DNA of 64,000 nt, taken from assembly GCF_000283155.1 (NCBI RefSeq), contig NW_004454282.1, positions 2,535,135 through 2,599,134 on the forward strand, given 5' to 3'. Each line of letters begins with the position of its first letter. The first letter of the stretch is position 1. The position numbers and the translations under genes were made by a program. This DNA is from Ceratotherium simum simum. Taxonomy: Eukaryota > Chordata > Mammalia > Perissodactyla > Rhinocerotidae. This document shows positions 1 through 10,149 of the stretch, in pieces. The notes under the pieces were generated by a model. It had not been told where the DNA came from and did no database searches. It saw only the letters and a program-made list of their open reading frames with translations.

Positions 1-179
1 ACCAGTTCTACTTGATCAGTAACTGAATTAAGTAGAATCCAGTGCCTGGTTTAGTGACTAGCTCTATTGATCATTAAATAACTTTCCTAGGAGAAACAGA
101 AAATGAAGCCTATAAAAATTCTCAAGTTTCCCACTTCCGTTTTCTCACGTATAATTCCATTTGCTTTTCTGGTTGACTT

Positions 180-960
180 GAAAAGACCCTACTTTAGGGA
201 ACATCTAAGGACAAGGGTATTCTCCTACATAACTACAATACCATAATCACACCTAAGTATTAGTAATGCCACAATTTTCTTTTATAGTCTAGATCCAAAT
301 TTTTCTAATTGCTGAACAATGTCTTCTACAGATTTATTTTTAATTTCTTTCAATCCTGGATCCAATAAAGGGTCACATGTTGCATTTACTTGTAATGTTT
401 GTTTTAGTCTTTTTAAATCTAGATAGTCCTCCTGCCATTTTTTTTTCATGACACTGATCTATTTGAAGAGCCCAGGCCAATGGTCTTGTGGAATGCCCCA
501 AATTCTGGGTTTGTTTGATTGTTTCCTCAAACATTTTTGGCAAGAATATTTCATATGTGATGTTGTGTACTTCTTATAGAATCATATCAGGATGCAAATA
601 GTGTCTGATTGTTCCAGGATTGTTGATGGTAAATTTGATCACTTGGTTATTGTGGGCGATTGCCATATTTCTTCATTGTATAGGTCTGTTTTCCACTTCA
701 TAATTAGTGGGTAATGTGCAGGGTGATGAATATCTTGTTCCCCATCAACCTTTTGCCCAGGGGATTTGGCGTCTATTGATACTTTTGTCTAAATAAATTA
801 TTACACTGGAAGCTGCAATATGGTGATTTTCTAATTTTATTATTCCTTCTACATGTATTAGCTGAATTCTTCTGTAAAGAAGAGCTTTCTGTTTTTCTGT
901 TGATAAACAGATTTCCTTTCAGTTCAAACACTAGGATAAGATAATGAGGCCTTTCCCAAG
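180..960. repeat. Ancient L1M LINE, 3'-end region
   Basis: The stretch has the typical order of old L1M 3' sequence: 'acaagggtattctcctacataac', then 'cacacctaagtatt', then a block about a Gaussian set of phrases such as 'gagcccaggccaatggtcttgtgg' and 'tttttggcaagaatatttcat'. It is heavily diverged and has no open frame. The same family recurs at 12395-13330 and 63430-63780. Subfamily cannot be set by eye. Confidence 0.65.
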
Positions 961-2730
961 GTTTCTTCAAATCCTCACATCTAGCTCAGCTACCAGAGCA
1001 ATTTAAGATGACAGTCTTGCAGATGTGAGGCAGGAAACTGGGGAAAATGTCTGAGTTGATAATACACCCCTGGTTCTGCCTGTTTCACAGGAAGATAATG
1101 TGTAAGAAAGTAATAGTGCTCTTTATTTGCTTACATGGTTCTAGACAATGTTGGCAGCAATCATTAGAGATAGTGTAGCTGTCACTTCCATATGGTATAA
1201 ACTGGTAGTAACTGCTTAATTTTTGCATTGTTCTGTAGCTAACATGCTGCCTTCTGGATCTTAAATCCTTGACAATTTGCCCATGTTCCCTCCACGTGCA
1301 AGGTTACTGACCAGCAGTCTCTTCTAAACTCCAGAGATAGGACAACGAACATAAGGCCTCTCCCTGTTCATGCCTTCTCTTAGCCTCCCAGGATGCCCAG
1401 AGGCTCAGCTCAGGAAAAACATCTTACTTTTCCTAGCTCTACACCACACTGGTGTCTCTCCTGCTCTTGTCCAAAGACCACCTGCACTTTTCCATCTCAA
1501 GTAGGGCTGCTATGAGACTGTGTGTCATTTCTTCTGGCCACCCTTGGGGTTCCAAGGGTGAATTAGCCAGTAAATGCTGTGCATCTACTCTCCACCCAGA
1601 GCGGAGCTAAATGCTACAAAGCGTACACAAATATAGAACTCTTCAAAGAGTTTATCTGGTTGAAGAGACAGACTCACAGAATTCAGCTAAAAGATATTCT
1701 AGTCTTTCAGGAGTGTCTATGAACAAGTTTTGGGAGGTTGGTACAAGAAATTCCAAGAACTGGTGCTAAAATTGTGAGTATCTGTGTTGTGCTGGGGCAA
1801 ATGTCCATAGGTTTTATAAGATTCTCAGTGGGCTATGATTCCCTCCCTCCACCACAAAAAGTTCACAATGACCAAGAGCGACTAGTTGGAAACTGGCTAC
1901 ACAGTAGCTATTTCTCTTTACTGATAGTTCTCACGTTCCAGGGCATATGTAGGGAAACACATCACACCAAAAAATAGATTGAATTCTCTGACTTCAGTGT
2001 TGGTCATTCTGTCTTGCCACTTAAGAGTGATTTGGAGAAGCTGTCAATTAAAGTAGTCAAGGCTCATTGTGACATTCATAGGTAATTAAAATCTTTTGCC
2101 CAGGAGAAAATTGGGACTAGTGCTGCCCCAATAATCTGAAGTTTGGTCGGGAGCTGAGTACTAGACCATGACATATCAACGTTTTCTCCATGCTTGTTGG
2201 TGATGTTCTCTCACTTTGGTATAACTAGGGTAAGCTTGCAAAGTCGTTTCATGTCCAATGACTCATTTGATCTGGTCAGGTTGGCAGGGCAAGGATTATT
2301 CGCTTTGCTCTATCAAAAAACAGCCTCTGTAAGGTTAGATGATCGGCCATGGTTACATAGATATTAAGGTTGCAGCCGGGTGTCAAACCCACATTTTCTG
2401 ATCCCCGCTTTCTCCAGCATATCTTGCTGTCTTAATCAGGACAGCATTTGAGGGTGGGATTCTAGGCAGATGAATTCAGTTGCAGTTTTCAGCTGTATAC
2501 TGCTGATGAAAACCTGTTTCTATTTGTAGGGTTTCCCTGGGGGTAGGCTGGTGTGCTAGTTTTGGACGTTCTTCAAACTTCTGCTTAGTCTATGATACTA
2601 TCCTGACTCTGCAAAGCCCTCCTAATTCCCTGCATAGGCATTTCAAGGGCAAAGTCATAAATGGCAATTTTCAGGGCTAGTTGTCATCTTGAATTGGATC
2701 TCGAGAATCAGATTCTTGGTTTTCTAGACT
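961..2730. other. No recognisable feature
   Basis: About 1.8 kb of moderately AT-rich DNA. The open frames are short and overlap no recognisable protein. No repeat family could be named. Confidence 0.5.
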
Positions 2731-3032
2731 AGTGCTGTCCAACAGCATGTAATATGAGCCACACATGTAATTTTTAATATCGTAGTAGTACATTAAATGA
2801 GTAAAAAGAAGCAAATGAAATTAATTTAATAATCTATTTTAATTCAATATATCCAAAATATTATCATTTCAACATGTGATCAATATAAAAATTATTCATG
2901 AGATATTTTGATTTTTTTTGTACTAAGTCTTTGAAATTCAAAATGTATTTTATACCTGCTTCACATCCTAGTTAGAGCTAGCTACATCTTAAGTGCCTAA
3001 ATGGCTAGTGGCTACTGTATTGGAAAGCACAG
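2731..3032. mobile_element. Non-autonomous hAT-type DNA transposon fossil
   Basis: The element begins with gtgctgtccaa and ends with ttggaaagcac, an imperfect terminal inverted repeat, around an AT-rich core with 'atatatccaaaatattatcatttcaac'-type sequence seen in a common mammalian hAT family. A tctaga core lies at both ends and may be the remnant of an 8-bp target duplication. The exact family name is not certain. Confidence 0.55.
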
Positions 3033-3126
3033 GTCTAGAAAATTCTTCCAGGAAAAAAATACAGTGAAGAAAAAGAAGCCCCCTTCCCTCTATTGATAAT
3101 GGAGAATGAGTTGGGTAGTGGCTTTT

Positions 3127-3367
3127 CTTTTTTTTGTGTGAGGAAGATTAGCCCTGAGCTAACATCTGTTGCCAATCTCCTCTTTTGGCTGAGGAAGATT
3201 GGCCCTGGGCTAACATCCGTGCCCAGCTTCCTCTACTTTATATGGGACGCCGCCACAGCATGGCTTGATAAGCGGTATGTGGGTCCACACCCGGGATTTG
3301 AACCTGCAAACTCTGGGCCGTCGTAGTGGAGCACACAAACTTAACTGCTGCACCACTGGGCCGGCCC
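3127..3367 (-). mobile_element. ERE SINE (perissodactyl), antisense
   Basis: Read on the + strand it runs from the poly-T (reverse of the A tail) through 'gaggaagattagccctgagc', a second near-copy 'gaggaagattggccctgggc', and a tRNA-like part ending in gggccggcccc. Both flanks carry a tagtggc-type direct repeat. The body is moderately diverged, for example in the B-box region. Confidence 0.85.
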
Positions 3368-3369
3368 CA

Positions 3370-4330
3370 GTAGTGGCCCTTTTATTATGATATACTTCAT
3401 CATCAATCATCAATCATACATCATCATAGAGAACCTCTTAGCCTCATAGCAAATTTAGCAAAACTACTTTCTAGTGACCCAGTAGCTTCCAGAACATGGT
3501 GCCAGTTGCAAAATGTTGAATAGGACCATTAACACACATACATGGAAGAAACAGTCTATTATGCGATTGGGTTATAAGGCTTGTGTGCTCAAAAAATATG
3601 TTCATCTAGCCTGCCATATGCCTGACACACCTTCTATTAAAACACTTTTTTCTAACAAATTTTTTTTTATGTATCTATTAAAATGTGTACACACAAGTCT
3701 AGGGCCTGCTGGGCTGGGGCAGGTAGGAACTACAAGCATGAATAAAACATAGTTCCTGCCTTCAATGAAACTTGTGGTCTGGGAGGGAAGACAGTGGCTA
3801 AAACAGTTAAGGGTCAAGTGTCCACTGCATGGTGAAGACGAAAATCACCAAACTCCAGCTCTCAAACAGGACCAAGTTTTCTTCAGAAAACACACGTTAA
3901 AATTCCATTGTTTTTCTGAATTAGGAGCAAGTGAAATAATTACCCTTTAGTATTTACCAGTTATATTGGCATAGACTTAGTTGTTGAATTTGTTTGAAAA
4001 GTAGAGCCAAAAACCCTTTAGAAGTGGAACAGATTGTTTTCATGAGGGAAAAGAAGAGAGGGGACAGCTGGGAAAGGTGTGGACTCCTTTGTTGTGACAG
4101 GATGGGGAAATTTCTTGATGATGGGGAGTGGTAGCTTGAGGCATTAGGTAGAAGGCTCTAGTGCCCTGTGACTAGGGGATAATGCTGAAGAGAAGAGGGG
4201 CAAGAGTGAACAGAATGAACACAAACTTTGTCTACTTTACAGCTTTGCTCATTCCTGGACTGGTATTAAATGCTTATATGAGCAAATAAATACAATGCAT
4301 ACATTGACACTGGGGAAGCAGCGGAAGGGA
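3370..4330. other. No gene; mostly unrecognised
   Basis: No gene is seen. The part around 3640-3800 ('gttcctgccttcaatgaaacttgtggtctgg') resembles an old interspersed repeat that also occurs elsewhere in this window (10150, 21815, 60190). Confidence 0.4.
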
Positions 4331-4334
4331 GGGT

Positions 4335-4545
4335 AGTAGATAAGGTCCAGAGTTCGGGAGTCAGGCAGCCCAGCCTCCTGTGCAACTTTGGGAAGTTACT
4401 TAACCTCTCTGTGCTTCAGTTTTCTCATAAGTAAAAAAATGGTTCGTTATAGGATTTGATGAGATAATGTACATGAAGAGCTTAGGATAACGGCTGGCAC
4501 GTGGTGTGTACCCCATAAACATAATTATTATTAGTTTTGGCACTA
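4335..4545 (+). repeat. MIR SINE
   Basis: Contains the MIR core order: 'tgtgcaactttgggaagttac', 'ttaacctctctgtgcttcag', 'gatgagataatgtacatgaag', then 'ggctggcacgtggtg'. Confidence 0.75.
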
Positions 4546-4789
4546 ATTATTACATCAGTAATAATTATTAGCTGTGGTGCGCCCCTCATTTGCTCCTGAA
4601 GTTTCACAGGCAATCCTGATAGCAAGTAGGATGACAGGAGACAAATGCTCCTGATTGTCTCCTTCTACAATGGCAAAACTGGGGCAACGAGATGAAAATG
4701 ACTTGCCCAAGGGCTCAGAGGCCACTCCTAAAATGGGGAGGGAGGCCATTTAAGGCAGTGGCAATGGGTTTCCCCAAAGACAAGGGTTT

Positions 4790-4990
4790 AGAACACTCAT
4801 AGGCTGGAATTAGAATCCAAGCTGCACCACTTAATTCACGGTGTCATCTCCGGAAGTTACCCAATTGCTCTGAGCCCTCAGCTGTTCACCTGTCAAAGAA
4901 GGATAATAAATATGCCTAGGGTGGTTAAAACTCAATAGCATGAAAAATGTATGTGGTCTGGGCTTAATAAAATCAGCCTCCCCAATTACC
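4790..4990 (+). repeat. MIR SINE
   Basis: Diverged MIR core with 'gaagttacccaattgctctg', 'tcacctgtcaaagaaggata' and a following 'tgcctagggtggtt' block. Confidence 0.6.
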
Positions 4991-5009
4991 GTTATTACTA
5001 TTGTTGTTA

Positions 5010-5145
5010 TAGCAGATCCTACGCAGAGTCAGGCAGTGCCTGCCTGACATGCTGTGCTGGGTTTCGGCTCACCACTGTGGCCCAGAGCCTGGCATAGTGC
5101 TTGGCATCCAGTAGACACTTAGGAAACGTTTGTGGAATGAATGCA
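5010..5145 (+). repeat. L2 LINE 3' end
   Basis: Ends with the L2-type tail 'cctggcatagtgcttggc' followed by 'acttaggaaacgtttgtgg' and aatgaatg. Confidence 0.65.
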
Positions 5146-6063
5146 CATCATCTCAGGCAGGGAGGGCAGCCGGCTGACTTGGCCTCGGAGCTTAGCTCTC
5201 GCTCTCCTTCCAAAAGCAGGAGCCTGAAGCAGCTTGTAGCCCGAGAGCCCAGGCACTAGTTAGCAGTGAGCTGAACCCACCTTCAGTCCCTGAAGCTCCT
5301 GTCGGAGCTGCTGGAGGGCCCCCCGTTTGGACACGCATCTTTGTGTAAGCGGCTCTCTCCGAAGCCCTTGTTTTTCTGGTTTGCGGTTTATTTACTTAAG
5401 CATTTACAGCTCCCGGGAGCAGAGGGGCTGCTTGAAGCAGGGTCAGGACCGAGGTCGCGGTCTCTATTTATTTTCTGTCTCCCAATCTCAGCGCTGGCAA
5501 GTAACAACACGGCTCCTTTATCTGTGCACCGGAGAGGCTTGCGTTTCTTCCTGCGGGGCGAAGAAGGACGCACGGAGTTCGGATACAGAAAAGTGTTCTC
5601 AAGCCACTTGCCTGTGTCCCCGCTTGCGTGGACCGTCGCTCCCACACTTAGTTTTCTGTGCAAACCAGAGCAAGGCAGAGCAGATTAAATAAAGACAACC
5701 TCGCGCCTTTAATCCTTGACCGCAAACACTGGCGTTTTTGTGCCCTGGATTTCTGAAATTCTTGGCTCGGGGACTCAAGGCGGGGGGAGGGTGGGTACAG
5801 CTTGTAAAAACTTCCCAAAGCAGAAATCCGAGCTCCTCCCTGCCCCTCGCTCCCAGTGATACCTGGATTCAAGGGAAAGGGGGCAGCCAGAGGAGGAGCG
5901 TCCCCAGAGGCTGGGGGCGCCCCCCAGGGGTGGCTTTCGATCACGGGCTCCAAGCCAGGCCAGCTCCCCCTGAAGACGCGGGTTTGAAGCCCAGACGCCC
6001 CGCGCGACGCCCCTCCTTCATCCCCGCGAGCCGTCTATTTAGAGCCCAGCCCGGGAGCCCAGG

Positions 6064-6082
6064 GGATTCTGGGACTTGTAGT
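6064..6082 (-). promoter_or_regulatory. ZNF143-type (SBS) site, distal
   Basis: On the minus strand the sequence reads ACTACAAGTCCCAGAATCC. It fits the conserved promoter motif ACTAYRNNNCCCR, bound by ZNF143 (and linked to THAP11). It lies about 90 bp upstream of the TATA box. Confidence 0.7.
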
Positions 6083-6124
6083 CCTCCCCTGCAGCCCCAG
6101 GCGCCGCCACGACCTCAGACTTGG

Positions 6125-6138
6125 ACTACATTGCCCAG
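6125..6138 (+). promoter_or_regulatory. ZNF143-type (SBS) site, proximal
   Basis: Plus-strand ACTACATTGCCCAG also fits ACTAYRNNNCCCR. It faces the opposite way to the distal site at 6064-6082 and ends 14 bp before the TATA box. Confidence 0.65.
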
Positions 6139-6152
6139 GGAGCTTCCCGGCC

Positions 6153-6159
6153 TATATAA
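6153..6159 (+). promoter_or_regulatory. ITPR1: TATA box of ITPR1
   Basis: TATATAA in the context cctatataagcagcg. It predicts a transcription start 25-30 bp downstream, around 6180-6190. A TATA box inside a CpG island is a less usual combination. Confidence 0.75.
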
Positions 6160-6191
6160 GCAGCGAGGAGCCGCTTCAAAGTGCAGTAAGC

Positions 6192-6209
6192 ATGTGGATG
6201 TGCTGCTGA
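6192..6209 (+). CDS. uORF 1 in the ITPR1 5' UTR
   Basis: Five codons (MWMCC) then TGA, with a second in-frame ATG at the third codon. It is only in the transcript if initiation is upstream of 6192, so it sits at the edge of the predicted start site. With such a short leader it may be skipped by scanning ribosomes. A regulatory role is inference. Confidence 0.35.
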   Translation: MWMCC

Positions 6210-6230
6210 AGCGTTTCCTCAATCTCGCTG

Positions 6231-6307
6231 GGGTGGGAGGAAAGGAGGAGGAGGTGGTGGTGGAGGAGGAGGAGGAGGAGGGAGAGGCAGAGGGTGGAGA
6301 GAGAGAA
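6231..6307 (+). repeat. GGA/GGT trinucleotide-rich purine tract
   Basis: From 6244 to 6282 the strand is almost pure GGA and GGT triplets, and the wider tract stays purine-rich to 6307. It lies in the predicted 5' UTR. Such tracts can vary in length and form triplex or two-tier G-quadruplex structures. Confidence 0.85.
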
Positions 6308-6376
6308 AGCGCACGCCGAGAGGAGGTGTGGGTGTTCCGCTTCCATCCTAACGGAACGAGCTCCCTCTTCGCCGAC

Positions 6377-6400
6377 ATGGGATTACCGAGCGGCTGCTAA
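6377..6400 (+). CDS. uORF 2 in the ITPR1 5' UTR
   Basis: ATG followed by six codons (MGLPSGC in all) and TAA. The start has A at -3? no: the context is gacATGg, giving G at -3 and G at +4, a good Kozak context. It ends 52 bases before the exon 1 donor. It could allow reinitiation at the ITPR1 start codon. Confidence 0.45.
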   Translation: MGLPSGC

Positions 6401-6452
6401 CCCCTCTCCTCGCCCTGCTCCCCCAAACCGGCGTGGCTCCCCGGGCACCAAG

Positions 6453-7238
6453 GTAGCGGCTGGGGCTGGGCAGAGGGCGCGGGGAGTTGGTACTGCACCC
6501 CCGGGCGCAGAAGTTTTTGCCCCACTCTCTGGGAGTTCTTGGTGGATTTGCATGCACTTGCATGCATTTGGGGGTTCTTTTACTGTGGGCATTTGGGGGG
6601 GGTTCATTTCAGGTAAAAAAATTCTCGACTCCAGTGACTGGCTTTGAGGGCTACCCATTCTAGACTGGAATGGCATTCCCTCAAGTTGGAAACTTGCAGC
6701 AACTGCAGGAAATAGTTTTTTTTTGGGGGGGGGAGATTGTGGGGGTGTCATATGTGAGTCCGTTCAAGGAAACAGCCTTTCTTAAAATGTAGCCCTCCCT
6801 CGAGCTGCATGGTTGGGAGAATAATGCATGTGTGGGGGCCCCAGTGGGGACGGTTTTAAAAAAACGGAAGAAAACCCGGGGAGCGGTGAGGGATGAAGTG
6901 TGGACGAAGCTCACGCCCAGTGAGGATGCGGGCTTCGGATACTTGGCCTCCGCTCCGGGAAATAAGTGCTTTGGGATCTGCCAAAGACTTCCCTTAGTTC
7001 CAGCTCCCCGGCACGTTCGAAGTTTGTGCGTGCCTCGTCTCACCTGTCAGTTACATACTGGAAATAAGGAAGCGAAGTTACCTGTAATCTTTGCCCAAGT
7101 GATCCGACCCACCTGCCTGTCAAATTTAGGGGGAAGGCTTCTCCAGGAAGGAGGCTAAAGAAGGTGGAAGCATGGAATTTGGAGCATTTCTGTTAGGGAA
7201 CCTTCGCGGTCTCATAGTCTTTCTTTCTAAATACTTAG
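6453..7238 (+). other. ITPR1: ITPR1 intron 1
   Basis: Starts gtagcgg and ends with a pyrimidine-rich acceptor, ttctttctaaatacttag. It is still fairly GC-rich and has no recognised repeat. Short poly-G and poly-T runs occur near 6714-6733. Confidence 0.65.
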
Positions 7239-7314
7239 GAGCTGATTACAGAGGAGCAGGATTCGCACCCCTGGCTTGGCGTGTTTTGGCAGCAGAGTGC
7301 CTGACCTGGGTCAG
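7239..7314 (+). other. ITPR1: ITPR1 exon 2 (non-coding, predicted)
   Basis: A 76-bp block bounded by a good acceptor (atacttag|gagctgatt) and a consensus donor (gggtcag|gtgagt). It contains no ATG, so it extends the 5' UTR without adding upstream starts. The well-matched splice signals and position between the promoter and the coding exons support it; no transcript evidence is available here. Confidence 0.65.
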
Positions 7315-8439
7315 GTGAGTGTGGAAGCCTGAGTGCTGTAGTCAATAATGAGTTTTTGTCCTAAGCCTATTTTAAGTGCTCTCTAAAGAGCCATAGAGAT
7401 GGGGAGTAGGAAGGAAAAGGAAACTCAATGGTTCAGTCTCCAAAATTTGTCACTGCCTTTGGTGAGGGCTTTTGGGAGCAGAGGAGATCCGAGGGGCAGT
7501 CCTACCTTGCACTTTTGGCCATGGCTCAGAATTGAAGCAGAGTGAAGATTTATGAGAGGAGGGGAAAAAAGCCATTAAATAAAAAGGATGCCCATTGGTG
7601 GCCTGAGAATTGAACTTGCCAGGCAGCATGTTGATGATTTAAATTCTGAAGGATGCAGTGCATTTCATCTGCCAAGATATGTAAGCAAAAATTAACTGCC
7701 TCTCTCTTTCAAAAATAGTCACTTTCTTTTTTCTTACTGTGAATGTGTGTTTAATCAGAGTAGGTTGGATTGCAAGAAATGAAAGTGATTGCTGGTTAAT
7801 TGAAAGAATTAGAACTTTAGAAAGGGAAGTAAGTTCTTCAAGCATAAGTTAGTAGCATCCAGCCCTTGACTTGAAGCCACTTGGATGTCAAGGAATCTGA
7901 TAGGTCCCTGTTGTTTAGGTACCTGTAGTGGGATATGACCTGAGGGCAGCATTTTCTGTGAACACAAGCAGCTCCTATTTTTTTCCCCAAAATGGTCAGA
8001 CTGCACTGCAAGAAAGGGAGGTTTTAACGGGTGCTCGTACATCCCCATTGCTGCAGATTTGGTCATCAAAAGTTTTTTCTTCCGAAATGGTCAGGAACAG
8101 GGTAAACAACAGGGTAACGGGTGAGGGACTGGGCCTTGGTAACTTCTTTAACATTCTAAATATTTAGCTGTTCCCTGGGCTACAATGTTTGGGCTTTTCT
8201 AATTAAAAAATGAGAGTGCGACGCTTCATTATAGTAGTATAGTCCTTTTGTTTCCTGTTGATAAGATCCTCAGGAGTGCTGGTGGAGTGGGAAGCATTTG
8301 AATGTATGAGGTCTGGTTCCTTCTTGGAGTTCTATTGACTCCCATGGCTCCATGGGCACTCAAAAGGCCAAGGATTGGGTTCAGTTCCCCTCCTCTCAGT
8401 AAGCTGTAGCCAAGGAGAGACTGTTCCACAGACTCTTCT

Positions 8440-8600
8440 CCAACTGGTTGCTAAAAATAATAATACTGACACATTAAGGACTTGTAAGTCAGATCTAGAG
8501 CCATATATCATGGAAACCCTGTGAGTCAGGTACAGGTGAAGAAACTGAGGTGCAAAGAGTGAAATCTCTTACCCAGTAGCTAGTACACAGTGGAAGCAAG
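8440..8600 (-). repeat. MIR SINE fragment
   Basis: 'gtgaagaaactgaggtgcaaag' followed by 'ttacccagtagctagtacacag' and 'ggtataaccccaggct' is the antisense MIR core. Confidence 0.6.
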
Positions 8601-10149
8601 GTATAACCCCAGGCTGTGGGGCTCTCCTGTCCTGTGTCCCACAGATGCGTCTAAGTTGGGGGGTGGGGAATGGTGAGGGAGAAGCTAGGAAAAATGGTAA
8701 ACTTATTGCTGTTGATGAAATAACTCTTGCTTATGTCCCACCAATGATGCATGAACAATACTTATCTTGATGTAAGAAGGAAATAATTTTGCTCTGACAT
8801 AGGGATGAAAGAGTGTGGATGTTTGAGGAGGTGTTAGGTGTTGTACTGAGTTTGTTTTGGAAAGCTGTATGCTGAAAGTCTGAATGAGGAGAGTAAAAGA
8901 AACCAAACCAAACCACAAGGAACATTAAGTTCAGCATTAGATTCATCTCATACCTGAAATCCATCTTGATCATCTACATCAAGGCATCTGAGCAGGTTGA
9001 AAGAATGAGGCGTTTCTCCATCTGAATAATTCGAAAGTTTAAATTACAGTGAGTCTGAACTGTGAAATGTTATCTTTTCATATATCCTTCAGTTTGCTTT
9101 GTGGCCACTTGTGCAGAACGCTTTTCTTTTTCATTTCTTTCTTTCGTGTGTGTGAGTTGAAAGTACAATCTGTTCTTTGAATAATTCAAATCAAAACAGA
9201 CTATCCTATCAAAATTTCCTTCTTATCGGACAGGGAAAGTTCTTCATGCTCTAAATGAATTACTACTGGCCTCCACTTTGAGACCCGTGAAAGTTGTTTG
9301 AGGTTGACAATGGTATTATCCATTTCAACAGAGTGGTTGCCATTTGGAGGGAAGTGGCATCTTTACTTTAGGAATGAGAGGTGGAGTGGTTGCTTAGAGG
9401 AAAAGAAATAGATGAACTCAACAAGATGGATCTGTTGCCTTTTTCCTAAAAATATTTTCAACTGAAGAATACTAGGATATTAGAGAGAGAGAAAAGAAAC
9501 TTCTAATCCAATGGTATACAACCAGCTTACTTCCAGAGAAAAAAATCACATGGCTTTTTAGCTCATTTATAATGATCTCATGGAAACTCTGATTTCTTTA
9601 CAAGCAGCTCTTAAAAAACAAACCAAAATGAAACAACAAACACCAAATATGAACAACAGGAAAAAAAAAAAAAAGTTGGGCTGGAGTTAGGTTTCTAGGT
9701 CAAGCTGTCCTTGGATACATCTAATTAAGGAGTCCACACAAGGCCACTGTCCCATCTTGTTTGCTGTTGGCTTGATTTTTTAAAATAAAATGCATTGCAT
9801 TTGCAGGCTCTATATTAACTGGAAGTACATGTGATTTTTAGTTCACTTTTGCTGTTTTAAGTTTTTGCATGGCTCTTTTGGTGAAATCAATTAAGGCTTG
9901 AAGTCAGTGACATGAATGACATAATTTCTGTGATTCCTACCAATTGTCATGGTGTCTGTGATTCTGAGGTTATTGCTGATGAGGATGAAGTGAAAAAAGC
10001 ACTGAAACCATCACCTATTGAGCTAGTCCTTATGTTGAACTAGATCCGGATTCTTCCCTAAACTAGACATACTTTAAGGCATTTGGCGTGATAAATCTAT
10101 TCAAGAAGTTCTAATACCTGTTAAAGTTGTTATGATCCAAGTGTTTATT

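Larger units (their letters stand above)
1..5880. other. Intergenic region upstream of ITPR1
   Basis: No protein-coding exon, RNA gene or conserved open frame is recognised here. The recognisable content is repeats, listed separately: an L1M fragment, a hAT-type element, one ERE, MIRs and an L2 end. The stretches 961-2730 and 3370-4330 hold nothing I can name, apart from a short piece near 3640-3800 resembling an old unnamed repeat. In other mammals the neighbouring gene upstream is SUMF1 in divergent orientation (from memory of the human locus); none of its coding sequence is visible here. Confidence 0.6.
6183..6452 (+). other. ITPR1: ITPR1 exon 1 (non-coding, predicted)
   Basis: The start is inferred from TATA spacing and the end from a donor with context caccaag|gtagcgg. 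The exon contains a GGA/GGT-rich purine tract (6231-6307) and two very short upstream open frames. It is followed 786 bp later by a second well-formed exon with matching acceptor and donor. Assignment to ITPR1 rests on its being the only strong promoter upstream of the coding exons, in the same orientation. The start could be off by tens of bases and other starts in the CpG island are possible. Confidence 0.7.
5880..6520. promoter_or_regulatory. CpG island over the ITPR1 promoter
   Basis: CpG density is far above the rest of the window (gcgtcccc, gggcgcccc, ccccgcgcgacgcccc, gccgccacgacc and many more). The GC-rich zone has weaker shoulders from about 5160 and to about 7050. It contains the TATA box, two ZNF143-type sites and the first exon. 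Boundaries are by eye. The 220-codon open frame across it (5738-6400) reflects the low stop frequency of GC-rich DNA and is not called as a gene. Confidence 0.8.

Noticed and set aside
5738..6400. 220-codon open frame through the promoter and exon 1
   Set aside because: It crosses the TATA box and ZNF143 sites and has GC-driven, low-complexity content (run of Glu from GGA/GAG). It is a by-product of CpG-island composition.
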